The notes: a model not told the origin generated them from the sequence alone. Shown: positions 18,733 through 28,931, counted from the stretch's first letter. The stretch: 64,000 bases of DNA from Nocardioides daedukensis (GCF_013408415.1 NZ_JACCAA010000001.1:3100001-3164000), one strand, 5' to 3'. Program-made: numbers and translations.

Positions 18733-20577
18733 ATGTGTGGAATCGTCGGCTACGTCGGTAGCAAGCAGGCTCAGGGTGTCGTGATCGAGGGATTGCGACG
18801 ACTCGAATACCGCGGATACGACTCGGCCGGCATCGCCCTGGTGAACGACGGTTCCATCGCCTCCGACAAGCGCGCCGGCAAGCTGGCCAACCTCGACAAG
18901 GCCATCGACGAGCACCCGCTCCCCGCCTCGACCATCGGCATCGGGCACACCCGCTGGGCCACCCACGGTGCCCCCAACGACCGCAACGCGCACCCCCACC
19001 TCGGCGGGGAACAGCGCCTTGCCCTGGTGCACAACGGCATCATCGAGAACTTCGCCGAGCTCCGCGCCGAGCTCGAGGCCGAGGGCCACGAGCTGCTCTC
19101 CGAGACCGACACCGAGGTCGCCGCCCACCTGCTCGAGCGCGAGCTCGGCAAGGGCGTCGACCTGACCACGGCCATGCAGCGGGCCTGCCAGCAGTTCGAG
19201 GGCGCCTTCACCCTGGTCGCCGTCGACGCCCAGGACCCCGACCGGGTGGTGGCCGCGCGCCGCAACAGCCCGCTGGTCGTCGGCATCGGTGAGGGTGAGA
19301 ACTTCCTCGGCTCGGACGTCTCCGCGTTCATCGAGCACACCCGCGACGCGCTCGAGCTCGGCCAGGACCAGGTCGTCACGATCACCCGCGAGGGCGTCGA
19401 GGTCACCGGCTTCGACGGCTCCCCGGCCGAGGGCACCCGCTACCACGTCGACTGGGACCTCTCCGCTGCGGAGAAGGACGGCCACGACTGGTTCATGCGC
19501 AAGGAGATCTTCGAGCAGCCCCGCGCCGTCGCGGACTCGCTGCTGGGACGACGTACCGCCGAGGGCCTGCTGCAGCTCGACGAGGTGCGACTGTCCGACG
19601 ACGAGCTGCGCGACATCGATAAGATCATCATCATCGCCTGCGGCACCTCCTTCTATGCCGGCATGGTCGCGAAATATGCGATCGAGCACTGGTGCCGGAT
19701 CCCCGTCGAGGTCGAGCTCGCCTCCGAGTTCCGCTACCGCGACCCGATCCTGACCCGCGAGACCCTGGTCGTGGCGATCAGCCAGTCCGGCGAGACCGCG
19801 GACACCCTCCAGGCGATCCGGCACGCCCGCGTGCAGAAGTCGAAGGTGCTGGCGATCTGCAACACCAACGGCTCGACCATCCCGCGCGAGTCCGACGCGG
19901 TGATCTACACCCACGCCGGTCCCGAGATCGGCGTCGCCTCGACCAAGGGGTTCCTGACCCAGCTGGTCGCCTGCTATCTGCTCGCGCTCTACCTCGCGCA
20001 GGTCAAGGGCACCCGCTACGGCGACGAGATCAACGAGTGGATGGACCACCTGGAAGCGATGCCGGCGCACATCGAGAAGGTGCTCGAGAGTGCCGAGGAG
20101 ATCTACGAGCTGGCCCGCAGCCACAAGGAGACCAAGTCGGTCCTCTTCCTCGGGCGCCACGCCGGCTATCCGGTGGCCCTCGAGGGTGCACTGAAGCTGA
20201 AGGAGCTCGCCTACATCCACGCCGAGGGCTTCGCGGCCGGCGAGCTGAAGCACGGCCCGATCGCGCTGATCGCCGAGGGGCTGCCCGTGCTCTGCGTGGT
20301 TCCGCCGCGCGGACGCGACCAGCTCCACGAGAAGATGATCTCCGGCATCCAGGAGGTGCGCGCCCGCGGCGCGCACACGATCTGCCTGGCCGAGGAGGGC
20401 GACGAGAAGATCCTTCCCTACGCCGACAAGCTGATCACGCTGCCCAAGGTGCCGGTCCTGCTCCAGCCGCTCGTCGCAGCGGTCCCGCTCCAGCTGTTCG
20501 CCTGCGAGCTGGCCACTGCCATGGGCAACGACGTCGACCAGCCGCGCAACCTGGCCAAGTCCGTCACCGTGGAGTGA
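18733..20577 (+). CDS. glmS: Glutamine-fructose-6-phosphate aminotransferase
   Basis: Makes glucosamine-6-phosphate from fructose-6-phosphate and glutamine. The 614-residue product starts MCGIVGYVG with the N-terminal nucleophile Cys2 of class II glutamine amidotransferases. It continues through [14 protein letters not shown] and two SIS sugar-isomerase domains ([26 protein letters not shown]) and ends AKSVTVE, the usual catalytic Lys-containing tail. ATG 18733 is fixed by Cys2; an upstream in-frame start would bury it. acpS follows after 7 nt. Confidence 0.97.
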   Translation: MCGIVGYVGSKQAQGVVIEGLRRLEYRGYDSAGIALVNDGSIASDKRAGKLANLDKAIDEHPLPASTIGIGHTRWATHGAPNDRNAHPHLGGEQRLALVHNGIIENFAELRAELEAEGHELLSETDTEVAAHLLERELGKGVDLTTAMQRACQQFEGAFTLVAVDAQDPDRVVAARRNSPLVVGIGEGENFLGSDVSAFIEHTRDALELGQDQVVTITREGVEVTGFDGSPAEGTRYHVDWDLSAAEKDGHDWFMRKEIFEQPRAVADSLLGRRTAEGLLQLDEVRLSDDELRDIDKIIIIACGTSFYAGMVAKYAIEHWCRIPVEVELASEFRYRDPILTRETLVVAISQSGETADTLQAIRHARVQKSKVLAICNTNGSTIPRESDAVIYTHAGPEIGVASTKGFLTQLVACYLLALYLAQVKGTRYGDEINEWMDHLEAMPAHIEKVLESAEEIYELARSHKETKSVLFLGRHAGYPVALEGALKLKELAYIHAEGFAAGELKHGPIALIAEGLPVLCVVPPRGRDQLHEKMISGIQEVRARGAHTICLAEEGDEKILPYADKLITLPKVPVLLQPLVAAVPLQLFACELATAMGNDVDQPRNLAKSVTVE

Positions 20578-20584
20578 GCGCCAG

Positions 20585-20935
20585 GTGATCGTCGGGGTGG
20601 GGATCGACGTCGTCGACGTTGCGCGCTTCGTCGAGACGATGGAGCGCACGCCCAACCTGCGCGACCGGCTCTTCACCCCTGCCGAGGCCGCCCTGTCGAA
20701 CCAGTCCCTGGCGGCCAGGTTCGCGGCCAAGGAGGCGATCGCCAAGGCGCTCGGTGCCCCGCCAGGTCTGGGCTGGCACGACGCCGAGGTGGTCAAGGAG
20801 GAGTCCGGGCGACCGCGCTTCCAGGTCACCGGCACAGTCCTCGCGGCCTGTGAGGCCGCCGGGTTCAGCTCGATCCACCTCTCGCTCTCGCACGACGGCG
20901 GGATAGCCACGGCGTACGTCGTCATCGAGGCGTGA
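20585..20935 (+). CDS. acpS: Holo-[acyl-carrier-protein] synthase
   Basis: Transfers 4'-phosphopantetheine from CoA to acyl carrier proteins. At 116 residues it is the small trimeric AcpS type. The Mg-binding [10 protein letters not shown] at residues 6-15 and [13 protein letters not shown] near residue 45 are diagnostic. The GTG start is 7 nt after the glmS stop. It probably forms an operon with glmS and the nnr gene 6 nt downstream. Confidence 0.95.
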   Translation: MIVGVGIDVVDVARFVETMERTPNLRDRLFTPAEAALSNQSLAARFAAKEAIAKALGAPPGLGWHDAEVVKEESGRPRFQVTGTVLAACEAAGFSSIHLSLSHDGGIATAYVVIEA

Positions 20936-20941
20936 TCACCG

Positions 20942-22360
20942 ATGCGCAGCGCTCACAGGGTCGATCAGGTCCGGGCCGCGGAGGTCAGGCTCCTCGCCGC
21001 ACTCCCTGACGGCGCGCTGATGGCCCGCGCCGCGTCCGGCCTGGCCACGGCGATCATCGACTTCCTGGGTGGTGCCCGGGGGCGCCGGATCGTGCTCCTC
21101 GTGGGCTCGGGCGACAACGGTGGCGACGCACTCTTCGCCGGCGCGCTGCTGGCCCGGCGCGGTGCCGGAGTCACAGCCGTGCTCCTCTCACCCGATGCCC
21201 ATCCGGCCGGTCTCGCGGCGCTGCACCGTGCCGGGGGCACCTCATGCCCCGCGGCAGACTTCTCGGCCCGGGGCACCGTCGACCTGGTCGTGGACGGCAT
21301 CGTCGGGATCGGTGGGCGTCCCGGCCTGCGGCCCGACGCGGTTGCCCTCCTGGCCGAGCTCGAGGGGGTTCCGGTCGTCGCGGTCGACGTGCCCAGCGGT
21401 GTCGGCGTGGACTCAGGTGAGCTGGCGGGAGCGCACGTCACCGCCGACCTGACGGTGACCTTCGGGACGCACAAGCCGTGCCATCTCATCGATCCGGCTG
21501 CGGCGCACTGCGGTGTGGTCACCCTGGTCGACATCGGACTCGACCTTCCCACCGCCGATGTCGGCGCCCTCGGGACCACCGACGTGTCGCGGCTGCTGCC
21601 CGTGCCGTCGCACCACTCGCACAAGTACACCCGCGGCGTCGTGGGGCTGCGCACCGGTGGCGGCTACCCGGGCGCGGGCCTGCTGTCCACCGCGGGTGCC
21701 TCGAGCGGCCTGGCCGGGATGGTTCGCTACGTCGGTCCCGACGGACTCACCGACCAGGTGCGCGCCGCGCACCCGGAGGTGGTCGCCGGTGGAGGGCGGG
21801 TGAATGCCTGGGTCGTCGGGTGCGGCTCCGGCGACGAGGCCGGCCGTGAGCTCGACGAGGCGTTGGCCGACGGCGTGCCCGTCGTGGTCGACGCCGATGC
21901 GCTGGTGCACGTCCGTCCCGGCATGCCGCGCCTGATCCTGACCCCGCACGCCGGCGAGCTGGCGCGGATGCTGGACGTCGAGCGCGACGAGATCGAGAGT
22001 CGGCCACTGCACTGGGTGCGTGAGGCGGCCGCCCACTTCGACGCCGTGGTGCTGCTCAAGGGCAGGCGCACCCTGATCGCCAGGCCCGGCTCGTCGTCGG
22101 CGCCCGGTCCTCACGTTTGGGTCAACACCACCGGCACCCCGTGGCTGGCGACAGCGGGCGCAGGGGACGTGCTCGCCGGGCTGATCGGCTCGATCGTGGC
22201 AAGCGGCGACCAGGTCGGCCTGGGCCTGCACGATGCGGCCGCCCTGGGCGCTTGGCTGCACGGCGCCGCGGCGACCCTGGCCTCCGGCGGGGGACCGATC
22301 ACGGCCGGAGACGTCGCCGCCGCGATCGGTGATGCGGTACGCCGAGTCGTCACCGGCTGA
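20942..22360 (+). CDS. nnr: Bifunctional NAD(P)H-hydrate repair enzyme
   Basis: Repairs hydrated NAD(P)H. The 472-residue product fuses an N-terminal YjeF_N epimerase domain (GSGDNGGDALFAGALLARRG near residue 56; VVDGIVGIGGR) to a C-terminal ribokinase-like ADP-dependent dehydratase domain. The latter has GVVGLRTGGGYPGAG, then KGRRTLIARPG and the nucleotide/catalytic stretch NTTGTPWLATAGAGDVLAGL. Six nt after acpS and on the same strand; nnr next to alr is common in bacteria. Confidence 0.94.
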   Translation: MRSAHRVDQVRAAEVRLLAALPDGALMARAASGLATAIIDFLGGARGRRIVLLVGSGDNGGDALFAGALLARRGAGVTAVLLSPDAHPAGLAALHRAGGTSCPAADFSARGTVDLVVDGIVGIGGRPGLRPDAVALLAELEGVPVVAVDVPSGVGVDSGELAGAHVTADLTVTFGTHKPCHLIDPAAAHCGVVTLVDIGLDLPTADVGALGTTDVSRLLPVPSHHSHKYTRGVVGLRTGGGYPGAGLLSTAGASSGLAGMVRYVGPDGLTDQVRAAHPEVVAGGGRVNAWVVGCGSGDEAGRELDEALADGVPVVVDADALVHVRPGMPRLILTPHAGELARMLDVERDEIESRPLHWVREAAAHFDAVVLLKGRRTLIARPGSSSAPGPHVWVNTTGTPWLATAGAGDVLAGLIGSIVASGDQVGLGLHDAAALGAWLHGAAATLASGGGPITAGDVAAAIGDAVRRVVTG

Positions 22361-22473
22361 TCGTGAAGGCCCGACGTACACGCTGATCCGGGTGATCGTG
22401 GCACAGGGGGACCCGAACCTGCACGACGTGCCGCGTCGCCGGACCGGAGTCCGGGGATGCAAGAATCGCAGGC

Positions 22474-23652
22474 ATGTCCGCGCGACCCACAAGCCCCGAA
22501 CAAGGGGCTCGAGCCGAGATCGTGGTCGACCTGGCCGCCATCCGTCACAACGTCCGTCGTCTCCGAGAACTGACCCGCGCCGCCGACCGCTCCGGCCCGA
22601 AGATGATGACGGTGGTCAAGGCTGACGGCTACGGCCACGGCATGCACGAGGTGGCCCGGGCTGCCCGCGAGGCAGGCGCTGACTGGATCGGCGTGGCGAC
22701 CATCGACGAGGCCGTGGCGCTGCGCGACGGCCACGACCGGGGCCGCGTCCTGTGCTGGCTCGGCGTCCCGGGCGAGGACTACGCCTCCGCCATCGAGCGC
22801 GACATCGACGTCACCGCCTCCTCGCTCGATCAGCTCCGCGAGATCGCCCGTGCAGCCGAGCAGCAGGGAACCACTGCCCGGGTGCAGCTCAAGATCGACA
22901 CCGGACTCTCCCGCAGCGGGTGCACCTCGGTCGACTGGCCAGCCTTGACCACGGCCGCACGCGACGCCGAGCAGGCCGGACACGTCCGGGTCACCGGGAT
23001 CTGGTCCCACCTCGCCTGCGCCGACGAGCCCGAGCATCCGGCCAACGACCGCCAGGAGCAGGTCTTCCGCGATGCGCTGGCCGTCGTCGAGGAGACCGGC
23101 CTCACCCCCGAGGTGCGTCACCTCGCCAACAGCGCCGCCAGCGTGCTGCGGCCCAGCGTCCACTTCGACATGGTCCGCTGCGGAATCGCCAGCTATGGCC
23201 TCGACCCCGCGCCCGGCGTGACCGAGGACCTGGGACTGGTGCCCGCGATGACCCTGCAGGCACGACTCTCGTTGGTCAAGCGACTCGCGGCCGGCGAATC
23301 GGTCTCCTACGGCCATCGCTGGACTGCCGAGCAGGAGACCACGCTCGGACTGGTGCCGGCCGGCTATGGCGAGGGCCTGCCCCGCGCGGCCTCCAACCGC
23401 GCCGAAGTCTGGTTCAACGGCAAGCGCCGCCCGATCCGCGGCACCCTGTGCATGGACCAGTTCGTCATCGACCTCGGAGACGACCACGCGACCCCCGGTG
23501 AGGTTGTCGAGCTCTTCGGGACCGGCCACGACGGTGCCGTGACCGCGCAGGACTGGGCCGAGGTGGTCGGCACGATCAACTACGAGATCGTCACCCAGAT
23601 CGGCGGACGCCTGTCCCGGCGCCACGTCGACTCGGAGGCCGGAGCGTCGTGA
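22474..23652 (+). CDS. alr: Alanine racemase
   Basis: PLP-dependent interconversion of L- and D-alanine for peptidoglycan. The 392-residue product carries the PLP lysine in VVKADGYGHG (Lys49), the catalytic tyrosine in SVSYGHRW (Tyr279), and the family segments LKIDTGLSRSGC and GTLCMDQF. AAGAAT lies 7 nt before the ATG, the same arrangement as at coaA. Its stop overlaps the next gene's start by 4 bp. Confidence 0.96.
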   Translation: MSARPTSPEQGARAEIVVDLAAIRHNVRRLRELTRAADRSGPKMMTVVKADGYGHGMHEVARAAREAGADWIGVATIDEAVALRDGHDRGRVLCWLGVPGEDYASAIERDIDVTASSLDQLREIARAAEQQGTTARVQLKIDTGLSRSGCTSVDWPALTTAARDAEQAGHVRVTGIWSHLACADEPEHPANDRQEQVFRDALAVVEETGLTPEVRHLANSAASVLRPSVHFDMVRCGIASYGLDPAPGVTEDLGLVPAMTLQARLSLVKRLAAGESVSYGHRWTAEQETTLGLVPAGYGEGLPRAASNRAEVWFNGKRRPIRGTLCMDQFVIDLGDDHATPGEVVELFGTGHDGAVTAQDWAEVVGTINYEIVTQIGGRLSRRHVDSEAGAS

Positions 23653-24710
23653 GCATCGCCAAGAGGATCTTCCAGATCGCCGCGGGCGCCGCAGGTGTGG
23701 CCGTGGTCGGTGGAGCCGTCGACGTCGCCCGCCGCCGCGCCGTCATCGCCCGGCGAGGGAGCGGCGAGCACATCGAGCTGGGGTCGCTGCACTCCCCGAG
23801 CCACACCGTCGTGGCGGAGGACGGCGTACCGCTGCACGTCGAGATCGACGAAGCCGAGGGTGGTCCCGAGGGCGCCCCCACCCTGGTGTTCGTGCACGGC
23901 TATGCGCTGAACCTGGACTGCTGGCACTTCCAGCGCGCCGGCTATCGCGGGCTGATCCGCGCGGTCTACTACGACCAGCGCTCCCACGGCCGTTCGGGCC
24001 GATCCCAGGCGGAGAACGCCACCATCGAGCAGCTGGGCGTCGACCTGCGTGAGGTCCTTGCCCAAGTGGTCCCCGAAGGGCCGGTCGTCCTGGTCGGCCA
24101 CTCGATGGGCGGGATGTCGATCATCGCGCTGGCCGAGGCACACCCCGAGCTCTTCGGCGACCGGATCGTCGGCGTGGCCCTGATGGCCACGACGGCCGGT
24201 GGCCTCAAGCCCCACCACGTGCTCCTGCCGATGCTGCCCAAGGGGTTCGGGGGCCAGATGCTCAGCCGCACCATCCTGGGCCTCTCCAAGGGCGCCCGGA
24301 TGGTCGAGGGCGTACGTCGCCTGAGCAAGGACTTCGCCATCGTGGCGACCGACCGTTTCGCCTTCGGCAGCGACGTCCCCGGCGAATACGTGAAGTTCGT
24401 CGACCAGATGCTCGCCAGTACCCCGTTCGACGTGCTCGCCGAGTTCTTCCCCGGCTTCGACTCGCTCGACAAGTTCGCCGTGCTCAACGCGCTCGACCGG
24501 ATCCCCACCACGATCCTCTGCGGCACCGCCGACCGACTGACCTCGGTGGGACACAGCCGCAAGATGCACTCGCTGCTGCCCCACTCGACTCTCGTGGAGT
24601 GCGAGGGCGCGGGTCACATGGTGATCATGGAGCGGCACATCGAGGTCAACAAGGCACTCGACGAGCTGATCGCTGCCGCGGACGAGCACTGGCGGGATCC
24701 CGCCGGATGA
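23649..24710 (+). CDS. Alpha/beta-hydrolase with N-terminal hydrophobic segment
   Basis: A 353-residue serine hydrolase. A hydrophobic N-terminal helix (about 7-25, IFQIAAGAAGVAVVGGAV) suggests a membrane anchor or uncleaved signal. The oxyanion-hole motif is FVHGY, the nucleophile elbow GHSMGG centres on Ser152, and the catalytic His is likely in GAGHMVIME near the C-terminus. The substrate is unknown. It overlaps alr by 4 bp (GTGA) and the GNAT-TsaE gene by 4 bp (ATGA), so it is embedded in the operon. Confidence 0.85.
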   Translation: MSIAKRIFQIAAGAAGVAVVGGAVDVARRRAVIARRGSGEHIELGSLHSPSHTVVAEDGVPLHVEIDEAEGGPEGAPTLVFVHGYALNLDCWHFQRAGYRGLIRAVYYDQRSHGRSGRSQAENATIEQLGVDLREVLAQVVPEGPVVLVGHSMGGMSIIALAEAHPELFGDRIVGVALMATTAGGLKPHHVLLPMLPKGFGGQMLSRTILGLSKGARMVEGVRRLSKDFAIVATDRFAFGSDVPGEYVKFVDQMLASTPFDVLAEFFPGFDSLDKFAVLNALDRIPTTILCGTADRLTSVGHSRKMHSLLPHSTLVECEGAGHMVIMERHIEVNKALDELIAAADEHWRDPAG

Positions 24711-25633
24711 GCCGCACCACGACTGTCGTCGGGCCCGAGGCAGCAGCCGACGTCCTTGGCGTGATCCAGGCAGCGTTCGGTGCCCGGCCACCGCTGGACC
24801 CACCTGCTCCCGCGCTGCTCGAGACGCTCGAGTCCGTCGCCACGGCGCTGGCCACCGACGGTGGCCTGCTGCTCACCGAGGACGGCGTCGCGCTCGGTTC
24901 GCTGATCTTCCGTCGCGAGGGCGACACCTTGGTCCTGCGCCGCTTCGGGGTGGTCCCCACGGCACAGGGGTCCGGGGTGGCCGGTGACCTGGTGCGCGCG
25001 GCCGAGGAACATGCCCTCTCCCTGGGGATCACCGCGCTCCGTGTGGTGGCTCGTGTCGAGCTGCCCGCCTCCGTCGCGTTCTGGGACCACAACGGCTTCG
25101 TCCAAGCCGGTCGCGAGGGCGAGACGCTGCACATGGTGAAGGTCTTCCCGATCAGGCTCGAGCTGCCCACTCCCGAGGCTGCGCACACGTTCGGTCAGCG
25201 ACTCGCCGCCCTGCTCCGAGCCGGTGACCTGTTGATCCTCACCGGCGACCTCGGTGCCGGCAAGACCACCTTCACCAAGGGCATCGGCGCCGGTCTGCAG
25301 GTCCGTGGCGAGGTCACCTCGCCGACCTTCATCATCGCCCGGGTCCACCCCTCGCTGGTGGGTGGCCCGGCGCTGGTGCATGCCGACGCCTACCGGCTCG
25401 GGTCCATCGACGAGATCGACGACCTCGACCTGGAGATGACCCTCGCCGAGGCAGTGACGGTCGTGGAGTGGGGCGCCGGCCTGGCCGAGGGGCTGGCCGA
25501 CGACCGTCTCGAGATCGACATCGTCCGGACCCTGGGCGATGTCAGTTCTGTCGAGGACACCGACGTCCGGCAGGTCGTCGTACGCCCGATCGGGAAACGA
25601 TGGCTGGACACCCCATGGCACACCCTGACCTGA
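24707..25633 (+). CDS. tsaE: GNAT acetyltransferase-TsaE fusion
   Basis: A 308-residue two-domain protein. The N-terminal half (about 1-145) is GNAT-like: VLRRFGVVPTAQGSGVAGDLV matches the acetyl-CoA-binding region, followed by SVAFWDHNGF. The C-terminal half is TsaE, the P-loop ATPase of the tRNA t6A37 complex: GDLGAGKTTFTKGIGAGL near residue 180, SPTFIIA, HADAYRL and VVEWGAGL. The ATG overlaps the hydrolase stop by 4 bp. Neighbouring tsaB, rimI and tsaD complete the pathway. The acetylation target is unknown. Confidence 0.9.
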   Translation: MSRTTTVVGPEAAADVLGVIQAAFGARPPLDPPAPALLETLESVATALATDGGLLLTEDGVALGSLIFRREGDTLVLRRFGVVPTAQGSGVAGDLVRAAEEHALSLGITALRVVARVELPASVAFWDHNGFVQAGREGETLHMVKVFPIRLELPTPEAAHTFGQRLAALLRAGDLLILTGDLGAGKTTFTKGIGAGLQVRGEVTSPTFIIARVHPSLVGGPALVHADAYRLGSIDEIDDLDLEMTLAEAVTVVEWGAGLAEGLADDRLEIDIVRTLGDVSSVEDTDVRQVVVRPIGKRWLDTPWHTLT

Positions 25634-26697
25634 GCGGGGCGCCGCGACTGACCCGCGGCGTCGCGGCGCTGAGCCCGGGCTACTTCGCGTTCGTGATGGC
25701 CTCCGGGATCATCTCCGTCGCGCTGCAGCTGCAGGGCCAGGAACTGCTCTCGCACGCGTTCCTGGCCACCGGCGTGGTGGGTTATGTCGTGCTCGTCGTG
25801 CTGACCGGGTGGCGAGCCGTCGCCTTCGGCAGCCTGATGCTGGCGGACTTCCGGGACCCGAAGCGGGCCTTCGGTTTTTTCACCTTCGTCGCCGGCACCA
25901 ACGTGCTCGGCGCCCGAGCCGGCATGGAGGGGTGGTACGCCGTCACCGCGGTCGCCCTGGCTGTGGGAGGCGTGGTCTGGTTGCTGCTGGGCTACATCGT
26001 GCCGTGGAGCGCGGTGATGGGCCGCGAGGAGCGGCCGGTGGTGCTGAGGGCCAACGGCACCTGGTTCATCTGGGTGGTCGCCAGCCAGTCGGTGGCGCTT
26101 GTCGCGGCGACCCTGTCCGCCGTCCACGACGCGCACGAGCTCGCGGTCCTGGCGGTGTTGGCCTGGTCGGTGGGCGTGGTCACTTATGCCGCCTCGGCGG
26201 TCTTCGTCTCCCTGCGGCTGATGCTCTATCCGCTGGCCCCCGAGGAGTTCGACCCGCCCTACTGGGTCTCCATGGGCGCGATCGCGATCACCGTCGTGGC
26301 CGGAGCGAACATCGTGGAGATGGGCTCGACGCCGATGGTCGACGCGATCCGCGGGCTGGTGGCGGGGCTGTCGGTCGTCTTCTGGTGCTTCGCCACCTGG
26401 CTGCTGCCGGTGCTCTTCGCCGCCGGCTTCTGGCGGCACGGGCTGCGCCGGGTGCCGCTGCGCTATGAGCCCACCCTGTGGAGCATCATCTTCCCGCTCG
26501 GGATGTATGCCGTGGCCAGCATGTCCTTGGGCCGCGCCGACCACCTGCCGTTGGTCGCATCGATCGGTGAGGCCTGGGTGTGGGTCGCGATCGTGGCCTG
26601 GATCCTGGTCGCGGCAGGGATGCTGCGACACCTGGTGGTGGGTGGAAGGGCGATCAGCGGGGAGCCAGATGGGCCCCGTTCGGTGCCCGGGCGCTAA
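25615..26697 (+). CDS. TDT-family transporter (tellurite-resistance/dicarboxylate type)
   Basis: A ~360-residue membrane protein with about ten hydrophobic helices. The opening (LSPGYFAFVMASGIISVALQ) and the overall pattern match the TehA/SLAC1-like TDT family, whose members move small anions such as malate or sulfite; the substrate here is unknown. The start is ATG 25615 or ATG 25600; either overlaps the tsaE end (25633). It sits between tsaE and tsaB, an unusual place for a transporter, and tsaB seems to have its own -10 within its 3' end. Confidence 0.82.
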   Translation: MAHPDLSGAPRLTRGVAALSPGYFAFVMASGIISVALQLQGQELLSHAFLATGVVGYVVLVVLTGWRAVAFGSLMLADFRDPKRAFGFFTFVAGTNVLGARAGMEGWYAVTAVALAVGGVVWLLLGYIVPWSAVMGREERPVVLRANGTWFIWVVASQSVALVAATLSAVHDAHELAVLAVLAWSVGVVTYAASAVFVSLRLMLYPLAPEEFDPPYWVSMGAIAITVVAGANIVEMGSTPMVDAIRGLVAGLSVVFWCFATWLLPVLFAAGFWRHGLRRVPLRYEPTLWSIIFPLGMYAVASMSLGRADHLPLVASIGEAWVWVAIVAWILVAAGMLRHLVVGGRAISGEPDGPRSVPGR

Positions 26698-26700
26698 TCT
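26695..26700 (+). promoter_or_regulatory. -10 element of tsaB
   Basis: TAATCT overlaps the transporter stop codon and ends 6 nt before GTG 26707. It would give tsaB-rimI-tsaD an independent leaderless transcript. Confidence 0.5.
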
Positions 26701-26706
26701 CTTTCC

Positions 26707-27348
26707 GTGCTCCTTGCCCTTGACACTGCCTCCCCGCAGGTGACCGTCGCCCTGCTCGACGACGCTGGAACGGTGGTCGCCGAACGCCGCAGCGAGCACC
26801 TGATGAAGCACGCCGAGCAGCTGGCGCCGATGATCGCCGGGGTGCTCGCCGACGCGGGCGCCGACCGGATCGACATCACCGCCGTTGCGGTCGGGGTCGG
26901 GCCCGGTCCGTTCACCGGCCTGCGGGTCGGCCTCGCCACCGCGCGGACCCTTGCGATGGTCCTGGAGGTCCCGGTGTACGGCGTGTGCTCGCTCGACGCG
27001 CTCGCCGTCGAGGCGGTCGTGACCGGCGCCGTCGACGGACCGTTCCTGGTCGCCACTGATGCGCGCCGCAAGGAGGTCTACTGGGCCTCCTATGACGAGG
27101 ACGGCGCTCGCACCAGCGAACCCTCCGTCGACCGTCCGGCCGACGTGGCAAGTGAACTGCCGGTCGTTGGCGAGGGTGCCCAGCTCTATCCCGACTCGTT
27201 CCCGAACGGAGTCGGCCCGACCCGGCCCGGTGCCGGCTGGCTCGGCCGGGCAGTGGTCGAGGAGCGTGCCGAGCTGCTCGATCCGGACCCGCTCTACCTG
27301 CGTCGTCCCGACGCCGTGATGCCGTCGCGTCCGAAGGCAGTCTCGTGA
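26707..27348 (+). CDS. tsaB: t6A biosynthesis protein TsaB
   Basis: An ASKHA-fold paralogue of TsaD that scaffolds the bacterial t6A37 complex. The 213-residue product begins VLLALDTASPQVTVALLDD and has the family signature GVGPGPFTGLRVGLATARTLA near residue 60. The GTG start is supported by the -10 placement and by homology. rimI overlaps its stop by 4 bp. Confidence 0.94.
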   Translation: MLLALDTASPQVTVALLDDAGTVVAERRSEHLMKHAEQLAPMIAGVLADAGADRIDITAVAVGVGPGPFTGLRVGLATARTLAMVLEVPVYGVCSLDALAVEAVVTGAVDGPFLVATDARRKEVYWASYDEDGARTSEPSVDRPADVASELPVVGEGAQLYPDSFPNGVGPTRPGAGWLGRAVVEERAELLDPDPLYLRRPDAVMPSRPKAVS

Positions 27349-27830
27349 TCGGGCCCAATTCGATCCGTCCGGCCAAGGCGACCGATCTGGAGACCGTTGC
27401 CGAGCTCGACGACGAGCTCTTCGGTGCCGAGGCCTGGGACGAGGAGAGCCTGCTCGACGAGCTGGAGCGCCCGGGGCGGACCTTCGTGGTGCTGGAGGAC
27501 GACAGCGATGGTGAGCCCGAGGTGGTCGGCTACGCGATCACGATGACCAGTGGCGACATCGCCGACCTGGTGCGGATCGGCGTACACCCGCAGCGGCACC
27601 GCGAGGGCATCGCCGGCCTGCTCCTGGAGCACCTCGTCGATGCCGCCAAGGAGGAGTCCGTGGACCGGATGTTGCTGGAGGTCTCCTCCCTCAACCGCGA
27701 GGGTCTCGGGTTCTATGCGGCCACCGGGTTCACCCAGATCGACGTCCGAGAGCGCTACTACAAGGACGGCTCCGACGCGATCGTGATGAAGCGCTCGCTC
27801 GGTCCGTCGTGCAACTGGAGCAACGCATGA
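27345..27830 (+). CDS. rimI: Ribosomal-protein-alanine N-acetyltransferase
   Basis: A GNAT-fold enzyme; RimI acetylates the N-terminus of S18. The 161-residue product has the acetyl-CoA-binding region [20 protein letters not shown] and the downstream [19 protein letters not shown]. The identification rests on the fold plus the classic tsaB-rimI-tsaD order. GTG start overlapping tsaB by 4 bp; tsaD overlaps its stop by 4 bp. Confidence 0.9.
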   Translation: MIGPNSIRPAKATDLETVAELDDELFGAEAWDEESLLDELERPGRTFVVLEDDSDGEPEVVGYAITMTSGDIADLVRIGVHPQRHREGIAGLLLEHLVDAAKEESVDRMLLEVSSLNREGLGFYAATGFTQIDVRERYYKDGSDAIVMKRSLGPSCNWSNA

Positions 27831-28894
27831 ACCAGTCCGCCCACCAGCCACTGGTCCTCGGGATCGAGTCGTCCTGTGACGAGACCGGGGTCGGCATCGT
27901 CCGCGGCCACACCCTGCTCGCGGACGCGGTCGCCAGCTCGATGGAGCAGCACGCGCCCTACGGCGGAGTGGTCCCCGAGATCGCCTCGCGCGCGCACCTG
28001 GAGTCGATCGTGCCGATGATCGAGCTAGCCTGCGAGCGCGCCTCGGTGAAGCTGCACGACGTGGACGCCATCGCGGTGACCAGCGGACCCGGCCTGGCCG
28101 GCGCGCTGATGGTCGGCGTCGGCGCGGCCAAGGCGTTGGCATTCGCCCTGGACAAGCCGATCTACGGCGTCAACCACCTCGCCGGCCACGTCGCGGTCGA
28201 CCAGCTCGAGCACGGCGCGCTGCCCGAGCCGACGCTCGCGCTGCTGGTCAGCGGCGGACACTCCAACCTGCTCCGGGTCAACGACATCAGCTCCGACATC
28301 GTCTCCCTGGGCGCCACCATCGACGACGCGGCAGGGGAGGCCTACGACAAGGTCGCCCGGCTTCTCGGGCTCTCCTATCCCGGCGGCCCGGTGATCGACG
28401 CCGCCGCTGCGTCGGGCAACTCGGTCGCGATCGACTTCCCGCGCGGACTCACCTCCCGCAAGGACCTCGAGCGGCACCGCTTCGACTTCTCCTTCTCCGG
28501 GCTCAAGACCGCGGTCGCCAGGTGGGTCGAGGCCCGGCAACGAGCCGGGGAGGACGTCCCGATCAACGACGTGGCGGCCAGCTTCCAGGAAGCCGTGGTC
28601 GACGTACTCACCCGCAAGGCGATCGACGCCTGCGTGGAGTCCGGCATCGAGCACCTGGTGATCAGTGGGGGCGTCGCGGCCAACTCACGCCTGCGTGTCC
28701 TGGCCGAGGAACGGGCCAGCGCCAAGGGCATCGAGCTGCGGGTGCCCAAGCGCAGCCTGTGCACCGACAACGGGGCGATGATCGCCGCGCTCGGCTCCGA
28801 GATCGTGGCCCGCGGCCACGGCCCCTCGTCGCTGGACTTCCCGGCGGACTCCTCGCAGCCGGTCGGGACCGTCGTCTCGTCGCCCCTCGGCTGA
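27827..28894 (+). CDS. tsaD: tRNA threonylcarbamoyladenosine synthase subunit TsaD
   Basis: Transfers the threonylcarbamoyl group to A37 of ANN-decoding tRNAs. The 355-residue product has [14 protein letters not shown] at the N-terminus, the metal-binding HxxxH in NHLAGH near residue 117, [10 protein letters not shown], and [11 protein letters not shown] in the second ASKHA lobe. ATG 27827 is chosen over an in-frame start at 27809 because TGGAG lies about 7 nt upstream and it forms the ATGA overlap with rimI. Confidence 0.96.
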   Translation: MNQSAHQPLVLGIESSCDETGVGIVRGHTLLADAVASSMEQHAPYGGVVPEIASRAHLESIVPMIELACERASVKLHDVDAIAVTSGPGLAGALMVGVGAAKALAFALDKPIYGVNHLAGHVAVDQLEHGALPEPTLALLVSGGHSNLLRVNDISSDIVSLGATIDDAAGEAYDKVARLLGLSYPGGPVIDAAAASGNSVAIDFPRGLTSRKDLERHRFDFSFSGLKTAVARWVEARQRAGEDVPINDVAASFQEAVVDVLTRKAIDACVESGIEHLVISGGVAANSRLRVLAEERASAKGIELRVPKRSLCTDNGAMIAALGSEIVARGHGPSSLDFPADSSQPVGTVVSSPLG

Positions 28895-28931
28895 CCTGCC
28901 AGCCCACCGCGTGGAAGCTGCGGGTCAGTGG

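Noticed and set aside
18562..20925. A 787-codon minus-strand open frame opposite glmS and acpS
   Set aside because: Shadow of two well-supported genes; composition is typical of antisense high-GC frames.
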